A stretch of 39,714 bases of DNA from an uncultured Lachnospiraceae bacterium. Lineage in GTDB: Bacteria > Bacillota > Clostridia > Lachnospirales > Lachnospiraceae. Positions 16,435 through 24,643 of this stretch are shown one piece after another. Location: positions 1-39,714 of the forward strand of contig CANRWO010000030.1 of NCBI GenBank assembly GCA_947643615.1. The letters run 5' to 3'. Made by a program: the position numbers and the translations under genes. Within the stretch, counting starts at the first letter, position 1; every line of letters begins with the position of its first letter. The notes under the pieces were generated by a model. That model was not told the origin of the DNA. It made no database searches and saw nothing but the letters and a program-made list of their open reading frames with translations.

Positions 16435-16552
16435 TACCATCCCTTTCCGAAATCCTTAAAGCGTACTTCAAAAATACTATCCGTCAGATTTGTGACGCAA
16501 TTTGCGGGAAACAGTCAAACAAGCGAATGTATCCGTTGATCAATAAGCCATT

Positions 16553-16724
16553 ACACTAGTACAGCATTGCGTTAATCTTGAAGTAAATCAGTGCTAGATG
16601 TTTGCGTCAGCGTAAGGCGGAGGAAGGAGGCGATGCGGTGGCATCGTTGACTGACGACAACGCGGCGATGGCGTGAACAGCGAGTGCTGATTACTCAAAA
16701 ATTAATGCAACGATGTACTAGTGT
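16553..16724. mobile_element. MITE-like element, 172 bp, with long terminal inverted repeats
   Basis: Both ends begin ACACTAGTACA (16553-16563, and the complement at 16724-16714). The inverted repeats extend imperfectly for about 43 bp to GTGCT/AGTGC. The interior can fold further: GATGC/GCATC around a 5-nt loop, and GCGTCAG against CTGACG. No transposase frame is present, and no clear target-site duplication is seen. The right end lies inside the 3' end of the GT2 gene at 16718-17740 and supplies its stop codon. Confidence 0.75.
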
Positions 16725-17740
16725 GAAGTTTTCGCATTTCTCACAAACAGCTTGAGCCGGTACAGCAGATAAAATCCCAGATTCCATTTCTGCTGCAGCG
16801 CAATCAGCCGCCGTTCCTCTTCCCCCGTATTTTCCCGATAATAAGGGTTGCTCTCAAACCTTGGGAAACGCTCCCTGATCCCTGCCCTCAGCTCCCTTAC
16901 AAAAGACAGCCTCGGGCGTCCTACCCCCGCCATATAGGAAAACAGCGTATTCACATAGTACAGCTCCGTAAAACGGTACTCAATCTCCCTTTCATATTCT
17001 TCCAAAAATCCCCGTTCCTTACACTGATCATACAATAATGCGGCCGCCTTCATACGGTCCCGGCATTTATCCTCCGAAATGTGGTGCACCGTGGACACCT
17101 GATGCTGGTAATAGTAATAAAGCGGCTCCTCCACCCTCTCAAAATGGTTAAAGTACAGTGACCAGAGGGGACCCGCACAATTGTCCTCATAAAAAATCCC
17201 TTCGGGGAAATCCAGCTTGTGATTCACGATCACTTCTCTCCGGTACACTTTCACGACCATGCTTCCCATGCGCATCAGCAGGCTTTTATGCTTTTCCCTG
17301 TCCAGGATGCCGGTCTGCTCCATGGTATTGTTCTGTACCACCTTTCCCACCTGAAAGGTGTGCTCCGATACCAGGTTGTAATCACATCCCACCAGATCCG
17401 CCCCTGTTTCCTCCCCCTTTTGAATAAGCTTTTGGTAAAAGTCGGGCGTTACCCAATCATCGCTGTCAATAAATCCCACCCACTCGCCCCGGGCCGCCTT
17501 AAGTCCCTCATTCTTTGCCCCACCCTGGCGTTTATTCCGGGAATAGGTGATAACCCTTACCTTATGGGGATACCTTTTCTCGTACTCCCGTAGAACCTCC
17601 AGGGAATTGTCCGTGGACCCGTCGTTTACCGCCAGGATCTCATAGTCCTCCAGGGACTGGCGCACCAGGGAATCCATACAGTAATTCAATTTGCCGTCTG
17701 CCGCCATATTATACACCGGCACAACAATACTCAGTTTCAT
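16718..17740 (-). CDS. Family-2 glycosyltransferase
   Basis: A 340-residue soluble GT-A enzyme. It opens with MKLSIVVPVYNMAADGKLNY, then LAVNDGSTDNS, GGAKNEGLKAARGEWVGFID and the DXD-type metal site DSDD, followed by a family-specific C-terminal helical region. It would act in the cytoplasm on a nucleotide-sugar donor; sugar and acceptor are unknown. The start ATG overlaps the stop of the ABC transporter gene (ATGA), indicating translational coupling. The final His codon and TAG stop lie within the terminal repeat of the MITE-like element, so the native C-terminus may have been changed by that insertion. Confidence 0.85.
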   Translation of the reverse strand: MKLSIVVPVYNMAADGKLNYCMDSLVRQSLEDYEILAVNDGSTDNSLEVLREYEKRYPHKVRVITYSRNKRQGGAKNEGLKAARGEWVGFIDSDDWVTPDFYQKLIQKGEETGADLVGCDYNLVSEHTFQVGKVVQNNTMEQTGILDREKHKSLLMRMGSMVVKVYRREVIVNHKLDFPEGIFYEDNCAGPLWSLYFNHFERVEEPLYYYYQHQVSTVHHISEDKCRDRMKAAALLYDQCKERGFLEEYEREIEYRFTELYYVNTLFSYMAGVGRPRLSFVRELRAGIRERFPRFESNPYYRENTGEEERRLIALQQKWNLGFYLLYRLKLFVRNAKTSH

Positions 17741-19485
17741 ATGCTGCCTCTCTCAATGACTGCCCTGCCCTCTTCCACCCGGTACACCAGGTCGCATTTC
17801 TCGATGGTCTGCAGCCTGTGGGCAATGATAATCAGTGTCTTCCTTCCGTGCAGCCTGTTGATGGAATCCATGATGGCAGCTTCCGTATCGTTGTCCAGGG
17901 CGGACGTAGCCTCATCCAACACCAACACTTCCGGGTCATGATACAGCGCCCTGGCAATGCCGATCCTCTGTCTCTGCCCCCCGGAAAGGCGGATCCCCCT
18001 CTCCCCGATACCGGTGTTAAGTCCTTCCGGCAGCGTTTTTATAAATTCATCCAGCTGTGCTTCCCGCAACACCTCCCACAGCCTCTCCTCGTCGATTTTC
18101 TCCTCCGGCACGCCAAAAGCCACATTGCTCCTGATGGTGTCATCCAGCATAAAGATCATCTGGGGGATATAACCTATGTTTTTCAACCACTTGCGGTAAT
18201 TTTTCCTGACATCCACCCCGTCCGCGCAGACCGTTCCGCTCCTGATTTCCAGCAATCCCAGCAGGATATCCACCACGGTACTCTTCCCCGCGCCGGATGT
18301 CCCCACGATCCCCACAGATGCCCCGATGGGAATGGTCAGCTCCGCATGGTCAAAGATCAGCTTATCCGTATTAGGGTAGGCATAGGTAATGTCCTTTAGT
18401 TGGATGGAAGTCTTCACCGGAAGCTTTTCCTCTTCATCCGTGGCAAAGGACAAATCCACCTTATCCCCCTGTATCTCGTCCTGCAGATTATCGCTCACTC
18501 CCATAAAGAAAGGCTCGAAATACGCAATGGAGTTGATCTGGTTGTTAATACGGTTGACAGCGGGAAGCAACACAATGGCCGCAGCAGCCAAGGTTGCCAT
18601 GGCGGTCACCAGCTCTTCCGTTGGCATCCCCGAAGCCACCTGAAGGATCATATAACCCATCATTGCCGCCACACAGGCTGTTTCTATCAGCAGCTTGGGG
18701 ATATTATTATAAAGACTGTACTTCTGGACCGCATCCACGTAACCCTTGCCGCATTTCTTGTACTCGTTGACAAAATACTGCTCCTTGCCGTTTACCTTGA
18801 CCTCCTTGATCCCCTGTACCGTCTGGGAGATCCATTTGAACAATCCGCTGTAAAAGTCCTGATTATCCTTCCCCGCCTTGTACATTACCGGCTTCAGCAC
18901 CTTCTTGACTACAAGCATCAGCGCCAGCAGCACCACCGCCAACATAACCGTCATCTCCCCATTGTTCATGAAGCAATAGCTTACGATAAACAGGGACACC
19001 ACGCCGTCGGACAGCAGCTGCAGCAGGGCAAGGATCAGGGCATACATATTATTTACGTCGGAAGTAATGCTTCTCTGTACCACTGCCGTATCCGCGTTGA
19101 GGTAAAATTCATACCCTCTGCGGAGATAATTGCGCATCATCCGTTCCGATGTCCGAAACTGGTTTGTATAGACAAAAGCAAAGGTCAGCTTCTGCTGAAA
19201 AAACAGGAACAGGTTCTTTACCACAAACACCGCGATCAACAGCGCCATCACTGTCACGGAGAAGCTTTCGTAACTGCTGCATCCCAATAAACGGTACAAT
19301 GCCCCCACCGTGGCGCTGTTCTCCACCGCGGCATCATCTATTACCACGTTGACTACCTGTACCAGCATACCCACCCCTGCGGTCTGCAGGAATGCCCCTA
19401 TGATCATCAGGACAATCAGTCCGCCCATGGCACGTTTCTGTTTTTTATCCAGTAAAACCTGCAATTTTCTGATAATTTTCAGCAT
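17737..19485 (-). CDS. ABC-type exporter or flippase (fused membrane and ATPase domains)
   Basis: A 582-residue half-transporter that would act as a homodimer. About six spans form the exporter domain (residues about 20-320). The ATPase domain has Walker A GTSGAGKST (395-403), signature LSGGQ (500-504), Walker B VLVLDE (520-525) and H-loop His556. The closest type by architecture is the MsbA/PglK group that flips lipid-linked glycans. In this locus a lipid-linked oligosaccharide or glycolipid is the likeliest cargo, by inference. The start is ATG 19485 with GGAGG 12 nt upstream, rather far. It overlaps the downstream GT2 gene by 4 bp. Confidence 0.85.
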   Translation of the reverse strand: MLKIIRKLQVLLDKKQKRAMGGLIVLMIIGAFLQTAGVGMLVQVVNVVIDDAAVENSATVGALYRLLGCSSYESFSVTVMALLIAVFVVKNLFLFFQQKLTFAFVYTNQFRTSERMMRNYLRRGYEFYLNADTAVVQRSITSDVNNMYALILALLQLLSDGVVSLFIVSYCFMNNGEMTVMLAVVLLALMLVVKKVLKPVMYKAGKDNQDFYSGLFKWISQTVQGIKEVKVNGKEQYFVNEYKKCGKGYVDAVQKYSLYNNIPKLLIETACVAAMMGYMILQVASGMPTEELVTAMATLAAAAIVLLPAVNRINNQINSIAYFEPFFMGVSDNLQDEIQGDKVDLSFATDEEEKLPVKTSIQLKDITYAYPNTDKLIFDHAELTIPIGASVGIVGTSGAGKSTVVDILLGLLEIRSGTVCADGVDVRKNYRKWLKNIGYIPQMIFMLDDTIRSNVAFGVPEEKIDEERLWEVLREAQLDEFIKTLPEGLNTGIGERGIRLSGGQRQRIGIARALYHDPEVLVLDEATSALDNDTEAAIMDSINRLHGRKTLIIIAHRLQTIEKCDLVYRVEEGRAVIERGSI

Positions 19486-19516
19486 GTACTACATTTACCT
19501 CCGTTTCAGGCATTCC

Positions 19517-20602
19517 TCAAATCTGCTCGTTCTGCCTGTGGACAAGCGGGTCTTCATACGCATCCATAAAATCCGCTCCCAGAAAGACTGTCTCGTCCGC
19601 AAAGGGAAGATCCTTGATTTCCGTGAAAACCCCCACAACCTTACGAAAACGTACTCCCGGGAAAAACTGCAGCATTTCCATGGGTACCTTGGCGTCAAAC
19701 TGAGGGTACTCCGAAAAAAGCTTCCGGTAATCCAACACATCCCTTGGGTGTGGTTTCAGGAAAATCTTCCCCTCCGGCTCATACATCTTAATGATATCCC
19801 GGAAAATACGTTCCCTGACATCCAATGTGCACAGGGGATCCGTCAGGATCAGGATCTTATCCTCATCCCCGCTCTCATAAAGCTGCTTTTCCAGCTCCTC
19901 CATATCCCTGATAAAAGCTCTCAATATCAGCTCACGGTCTTCTTCCGTCAGCCGATCCACCAGTTCCTTCCTGGGCGCCTCAATATACCTTGGGCAGGGG
20001 TATCGGATGGCAGAAATATCATTGACCTCCATATCCAGGCAGTATTTCCCATATCCGTTCTGCACAAAGATCAGATTCAGCTTCCGGGACAAAAAAGCTT
20101 TCAGCTTAAAATGCCCTCTGTTGTCGTACCTTGCCGCATCAAAATTTTTCAGGCAGTTCAGGCCGTCCTCCACCGCATGGTAATAAATCCGGTTCTGGTT
20201 CAGATAATAGCCGATAGGATCCGAATCGCAGAAAACATAGATATCCTCGTATTCCCTGAAATCAACTGGGACATAAGGCGCTTCCAGCTCCGCATATCTC
20301 CTTGTAAACCGGATGCGGCAATAGAGATTGCCCAGAAAACCACCGCCGCCTTTCCTCCATCGGGCAAGCTCCGGAAAGAAATCCTCCCGTTTCTCGTCAA
20401 ATTCAATCACCTCGCGAAATAACCCGGTGGCCTCCACACGGCTTTTCAGTTCCTCAAAATCGTTGGACATGCTGGACAAAACCAACGCCGCACTTCCCTG
20501 CTGTTCCTTTGGGAGCTTCAGTTCTTTCAGGAAAGCGATATATACATGATAATAAGTATGGCACACATAAATCCTTGGCCATTTCTTTTGGATTTCCTTC
20601 AC
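19517..20602 (-). CDS. Sialyltransferase-like (GT52/polysialyltransferase-type) glycosyltransferase
   Basis: The preferred start is GTG 20602, with AGGAG 5 nt upstream, giving 361 residues; the frame also stays open to TTG 20674, but no ribosome site fits there. Near the N-terminus is IYVCHTYYHVYIAFL, resembling the opening of GT52 proteins. In the middle is AVEDGLN (EDG at about 145-147), and later LKPHPRD (HP at about 285-286). Bacterial sialyltransferases are known for paired acidic-Gly and His-Pro motifs in this order, for CMP-sugar use. With pseF, pseI and pseG downstream, it is a good candidate for transferring pseudaminic acid from CMP-Pse; that is inference. It has its own promoter (20691-20719). 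Confidence 0.65.
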   Translation of the reverse strand: MKEIQKKWPRIYVCHTYYHVYIAFLKELKLPKEQQGSAALVLSSMSNDFEELKSRVEATGLFREVIEFDEKREDFFPELARWRKGGGGFLGNLYCRIRFTRRYAELEAPYVPVDFREYEDIYVFCDSDPIGYYLNQNRIYYHAVEDGLNCLKNFDAARYDNRGHFKLKAFLSRKLNLIFVQNGYGKYCLDMEVNDISAIRYPCPRYIEAPRKELVDRLTEEDRELILRAFIRDMEELEKQLYESGDEDKILILTDPLCTLDVRERIFRDIIKMYEPEGKIFLKPHPRDVLDYRKLFSEYPQFDAKVPMEMLQFFPGVRFRKVVGVFTEIKDLPFADETVFLGADFMDAYEDPLVHRQNEQI

Positions 20603-20690
20603 ATTAACTCCTGTCTGCCTGTACAAAGCGAACAAATTCGCCCGGACATTTTTCATTGCGAGAAAAGACTGCAAAGTTTTAATGTTTCCT

Positions 20691-20719
20691 ATTTTAACAC
20701 AATTTCAGGCCATAGTAAA
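20691..20719 (-). promoter_or_regulatory. Internal promoter ahead of the sialyltransferase-like gene
   Basis: On the minus strand, TTTACT (20719-20714) is followed after 17 bp by TAAAAT (20696-20691), with an extended-10 TG. The predicted start is near 20684, about 80 nt before GTG 20602. It would allow the pse section to be expressed separately from the two upstream membrane-protein genes. Confidence 0.55.
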
Positions 20720-20731
20720 ACATAAAATACG

Positions 20732-22783
20732 TCACAGCCGATATAGCCAGACTCTCCAGAAACTTTCCTCCGTCTCATAGCAGCCCATGAACGTCAGTCC
20801 CATTTCTTCACCGTCCAGGATCTCCCCTGCGGAAAAAATGTACTCACATCCCAGCTCCCTCAACGCCTCCAGGTCAAATTCCAACCCCTCATATTTTACA
20901 TCCGCCGCTTTTCCCAGCATATATGCATTTCCCGTGGCCCCGTTAAATAGATAGCAGCGGCTCCCCCACTGGTCAAAATACAGCCGGGTCTGCTCGTTTT
21001 TCAGCAGCTCCTTTTCAATCACCCTGCGAAACCGATGCTTATATTCCAGGGGATAATTATTGGAATATCCGTCCACCGTATAAAACCCGTGCATCAGGGA
21101 AGGCGCCGGACTCATACCCAGATGGGCCACCCGGTAGGAAGCCATATCCCTTCCTATGGCCCTTTCCAGCTGCCCCATCAGCTCCTCCGAATAAAAGCTC
21201 TCCCATGTGATATAGCCAGTGATGCCCGTACCGTTGTTGATCTGGTTCACATTCAGGTAAAAATAGGATTCGGTCTTAATCCTCTCCACGGTGGGCAGAA
21301 GCAGGCAGGCCAGCACCGCCAGCTTCAACATCATATGCTTCTTTCCCCGGCTCCCCTGCAAACTGCCGCCAGTTCCCTCCGCCCCCTGTGCCGCCTGGTT
21401 CCACCACATGGAAAAACAAAGCGCAAATTCCAGATACCAGCCTGCCGGATAGAGCCAGTAAAACCTTTCCAGCTGGAAGTAGCGCAAAAATCCGCTGCAA
21501 TTGTTCTTAAACTCCGCCACTGCAGGGGACAGGCACAGGCCATATAAAAGAGCGGTCCCCGCCAGCACGGCCATACCCAGCCACGCTGCCAACAGCCTAA
21601 ACCGCCCCTCTCCGTCCATCCTCTTCCGAAAAACCGTCCCCAGGATCAGCAGCGCGAGAATCGGCAGAATCAGGCCACGATGCAGGGAAGGGGCATGCTG
21701 GGCGCTTTCCAGGAAAACATTCCTGACCGTTTCCCAAAAAGGGGCACCTTGGTTTACCAATTCCTCCCTGTGGCTGACATAACTGCCATTCCCCAGCAGC
21801 AGTTCCAAAAACAGGCTGCGGTTTACTGCGATATATATTCCCGTGAGCCACAAAAATCCCATACCGACCCATCGGTTCCGGCGTTTCCTGGCCGCCATCC
21901 ACAGGATTGCCAGAAACCAAAACCCTAATACCACATAGCCGATCAATACCAGATGGGTAGTCAATCCAAAGAACAGGATTCCGGCAAAACTCCCCGCCAC
22001 ATGCTTCCCGCGGTACAGGCAAAGGAAACAGTACAGCAGCATCGGAACTCCGTACACCGACAAGCCATAGACCGGCTGTATGGGCAAGAGCATAAAGCAA
22101 CCCGCTGCCGCAACGGCAAGGATACTGCTGCCCGTGATCTCCTTTACACTTCCATACATTCCGAAAAATCCCGCCCCGCTGACAATGAGATACTGCAGCA
22201 CAAAAGCCGTAAAGGCCGGCAAAATCCTGTACAATAAAATAAAAAGCACCGCCGAAGGCTGCATGCCGCTTGGATTGATCCCTCCCAGCATCTGGGGGAA
22301 CAGAGACGCCCCTCCCATTTCGAAATTTCTCCCAGTGAGCACATAGCACATCAGGGTTTCGTCCAGCTGGTCATGTATGGGAAATACGCTCCCCTCCCCC
22401 AGGAGCAGGTAAGGGATAAAAGTAACGGCAAGCAGCAGGAACCCGAACCACCACAAGGGCATTCTGTCCGCCGCAAGAACCGCCCTGTCCAGCCATTCCA
22501 TCCACCTGCAGCCCTTTCCGACGGGGCCCCGGCTGCCACCCTGACCGGCTGCCTGCATTCCACCTCTGCCGCTGCCGCGGACTGCCTCCTGCTTTCCGCC
22601 TGCGCTGCTGCCATGGACTGCTGCCTGCCTTTCGTCTCCGCTTCCGCCTACTCTGTTGTCACGGACTGTCTCCTGCTTTCCGCCTCTGCTGCTTTTCCAT
22701 GTAACATAACTCTTTAAATTAGTCTTCCACGCCAAAACAATCAACCAGATATGTCCTGCCGCGGAAATCCGTGATCCGCCCAT
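20732..22783 (-). CDS. DUF6044-like membrane protein with an extra Gly/Gln-rich linker
   Basis: A 683-residue paralogue of the protein at 5500-7236. It shares HDQLDETLMCY after the first core span, PVYGLSVYGVPMLLY, and the C-terminal GFYTVDGYSNNYPLEYKHRF and YFDQWGSRCYLF. It is about 100 residues longer at the N-terminus: a hydrophobic stretch (about 8-20), then a basic Gly/Gln/Ser-rich region with repeated GGKQE-type units (about 34-85). ATG 22783 has GAGG 6 nt upstream and lies 9 nt after the preceding stop, so the extension is probably translated. A role as GT-C-type transferase on the outer face is likely by analogy. The soluble C-terminal domain (about 150 residues) is probably extracytoplasmic. 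Confidence 0.75.
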   Translation of the reverse strand: MGGSRISAAGHIWLIVLAWKTNLKSYVTWKSSRGGKQETVRDNRVGGSGDERQAAVHGSSAGGKQEAVRGSGRGGMQAAGQGGSRGPVGKGCRWMEWLDRAVLAADRMPLWWFGFLLLAVTFIPYLLLGEGSVFPIHDQLDETLMCYVLTGRNFEMGGASLFPQMLGGINPSGMQPSAVLFILLYRILPAFTAFVLQYLIVSGAGFFGMYGSVKEITGSSILAVAAAGCFMLLPIQPVYGLSVYGVPMLLYCFLCLYRGKHVAGSFAGILFFGLTTHLVLIGYVVLGFWFLAILWMAARKRRNRWVGMGFLWLTGIYIAVNRSLFLELLLGNGSYVSHREELVNQGAPFWETVRNVFLESAQHAPSLHRGLILPILALLILGTVFRKRMDGEGRFRLLAAWLGMAVLAGTALLYGLCLSPAVAEFKNNCSGFLRYFQLERFYWLYPAGWYLEFALCFSMWWNQAAQGAEGTGGSLQGSRGKKHMMLKLAVLACLLLPTVERIKTESYFYLNVNQINNGTGITGYITWESFYSEELMGQLERAIGRDMASYRVAHLGMSPAPSLMHGFYTVDGYSNNYPLEYKHRFRRVIEKELLKNEQTRLYFDQWGSRCYLFNGATGNAYMLGKAADVKYEGLEFDLEALRELGCEYIFSAGEILDGEEMGLTFMGCYETEESFWRVWLYRL
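22529..22684 (-). repeat. Degenerate coding repeats in the DUF6044-like linker
   Basis: Four imperfect in-frame units start with GG: GGKQETVRDNRV, GGSGDERQAAVHGSSA, GGKQEAVRGSGR and GGMQAAGQGGSR. The DNA is correspondingly repetitive, with 36- and 48-bp unit lengths. The region is absent from the paralogue at 5500-7236, which suggests expansion by repeat duplication. Confidence 0.65.
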
Positions 22784-22792
22784 ACGCCACCT

Positions 22793-24463
22793 CTAAAAAT
22801 GCACTATGATATAATCCCCCATATCCACAATGGAACCTTCCTGAGGAAATTTGGGCAGTTCCAGGGAAGCCATCTCGGCATCCCCATAGTTTTCCGACAG
22901 CAGGTAAGGCTGCAGCTCATGGCCGTGCATGGAGAAGAACCTGGCCAGTTCCGCGTCCGTGTCAAAAGCATACCGGCCCCATTCTATCACGGACAAGGCA
23001 GGTGTCTGTGCCACCCACACGCCGTAATCCCGGTAAAATTTTTCCAGCAGATGCTCGTCTATGGGATCCGTCCAGCGTTTCATCCGGTAAAAAACCTCCG
23101 AGTTATAAGGCACATACGCCGCCTGGATCAATGTCCGTGGGATTTGGTACGTACCGGTGAACAACACCGGCTTGTCCATGGGAGAAAACTTCTTTTCCAG
23201 TTCATACCCCACCTGCGCCGCCGTTTCCCGGGCCGCCTCATATTTCAGATAGTCCACGTAAAACCATCGGTTCATATCCGCACATTGGTTCCAAAGGATC
23301 ACACAGAGGACAAAAACCACCGCACCACTGCAAAATCTTCCCGCTCCGGCGCGTCCCTGTAAGAGGCGGCTTCCTTTTATCTCCCCCAGGCACAGGCACA
23401 GCAGCAGCGCCCCATACCCACAGACCACAGGCAAAAACTGCGCCGACCGGTACAGCGTGGACTTTCCCTCCACAAGAACCAGCAAAAAAGCCGACACAAA
23501 GCTTCCTATGGTCAGCAAAATCACCCAGGCGCTCTTCTTACGGATGCTCCCATAAACACCGTACACTGCCATGAAAACCGCTGCCAGCACAAAGATCCTG
23601 ATAGGCAGATAAGCGAAGGCAAAGACACCGTACATGACATAAACCCGCTTCAGCATCATGGCAAATTCCGCCCCCGCCCCGGGTTCCAGCATCCAGGATG
23701 CCATCTCTGTCACGGACCGGTGCACGGCCTCTTCTTTCAGGTACCCCAATCCAAAGATCCCCGTTACGGCAGCAGTCATCAAACTGCGCAGCACAACGGC
23801 ACAAAGGGCCGCCAGGGCCGACAGGCACAGGGCGGACACTATCCTGCGTTTCACATCTCCGTACTTCTCCGTTAAAAGCACCAAAAATACACCCAACAGC
23901 CATACTACCATAAAAGATTCATAACACCCCACGGCAATCCACAGAAAACAGGCTGCGCCGGCAAACCGGGAAAGCATCCGGGGCCTCTCCCACCACTGCC
24001 TGAGGAAGCACAGGCTGATTCCCGTACAGAGATACCCGATGGAGATCCCATTGTGAAGATAATATGTGTAAACCTCGCTGATCAGCGGACTGGAGATAAA
24101 AATCGCCGCAAAAAAGAGATACCCCCATTCCGGCACCCTGTTCCCTAAGATCACCCGGAACAAAGCTGCCCACACCGTCACCGCCGCCATGAAAATCAAA
24201 ACCCCCGCAAGATCGGTCACCAACGGGGCAAACTCCCCGATGCAGAACACCTTATTCAGCAGATACAACACCCAGCGCCCCACAATGGCCACCAACCCCT
24301 CCTGGAAATAGTAGGCATAAGGCGTATCGTCAATGCCTACCGTAGGGTGGGTCACCATAAATCCATATGACAGAACAGCCGCCAGGCTCAAAACCAGCAG
24401 GTAAAGCCTGTTTTTGCAGAGTCCCATGAAATTCTCTTTATATCTCTCCATATTGCTACCCAC
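22793..24463 (-). CDS. GtrII-like polytopic glycosyltransferase
   Basis: A 556-residue protein starting at GTG 24463 (MGSNMERY), with AGGAAAG just upstream. The first span is followed by HPTVGIDDTPYAYYF and then VGRWVLYLL; an acidic pair and a GRW segment in this loop match the GtrII pattern seen in 10902-12449. About ten spans follow, then a soluble C-terminal region of about 140 residues. It is the first gene of the long minus-strand operon, directly behind the strong promoter at 24497-24525. By family it would add a sugar from undecaprenyl phosphate to a surface glycan; the specific sugar is unknown. Confidence 0.72.
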   Translation of the reverse strand: MGSNMERYKENFMGLCKNRLYLLVLSLAAVLSYGFMVTHPTVGIDDTPYAYYFQEGLVAIVGRWVLYLLNKVFCIGEFAPLVTDLAGVLIFMAAVTVWAALFRVILGNRVPEWGYLFFAAIFISSPLISEVYTYYLHNGISIGYLCTGISLCFLRQWWERPRMLSRFAGAACFLWIAVGCYESFMVVWLLGVFLVLLTEKYGDVKRRIVSALCLSALAALCAVVLRSLMTAAVTGIFGLGYLKEEAVHRSVTEMASWMLEPGAGAEFAMMLKRVYVMYGVFAFAYLPIRIFVLAAVFMAVYGVYGSIRKKSAWVILLTIGSFVSAFLLVLVEGKSTLYRSAQFLPVVCGYGALLLCLCLGEIKGSRLLQGRAGAGRFCSGAVVFVLCVILWNQCADMNRWFYVDYLKYEAARETAAQVGYELEKKFSPMDKPVLFTGTYQIPRTLIQAAYVPYNSEVFYRMKRWTDPIDEHLLEKFYRDYGVWVAQTPALSVIEWGRYAFDTDAELARFFSMHGHELQPYLLSENYGDAEMASLELPKFPQEGSIVDMGDYIIVHF

Positions 24464-24496
24464 ATCTTTCCTGAATCAGTCCCCTTCAACCAGTTT

Positions 24497-24525
24497 AGTA
24501 TAACCTAACACGCAAATAATCGCAA
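24497..24525 (-). promoter_or_regulatory. Main promoter of the first long minus-strand operon
   Basis: On the minus strand, TTGCGA (24525-24520), a 17-bp spacer and TATACT (24502-24497) give a near-consensus sigma-A promoter. The start should be near 24490, leaving a short leader of about 27 nt before GTG 24463. It is back-to-back with the plus-strand promoter at 24560-24568. Confidence 0.7.
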
Positions 24526-24559
24526 TCTTTTTCACCGGGTAGCGCTTCCCCTGAAAATA

Positions 24560-24568
24560 TGCTAAAAT
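24560..24568 (+). promoter_or_regulatory. Extended-10 promoter for the SGNH gene at 24644
   Basis: TGCTAAAAT is an extended -10 element; the -35 position (24540-24545) is poor, as is common for extended-10 promoters. Predicted start near 24575, with a leader of about 70 nt. Confidence 0.5.
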
Positions 24569-24643
24569 AGGGACAGCGCCGGAGCAGGTTTGTAAAATTC
24601 CGGAGATTGCAAAATAATTCTCCTGTGCGGAAAGGCATTCCTC

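Noticed and set aside
16441..16552. Promoter between the MITE-like element and pseF
   Set aside because: TTGACT is present on the minus strand, but no acceptable -10 box occurs at the right distance, so it is not listed as a feature.
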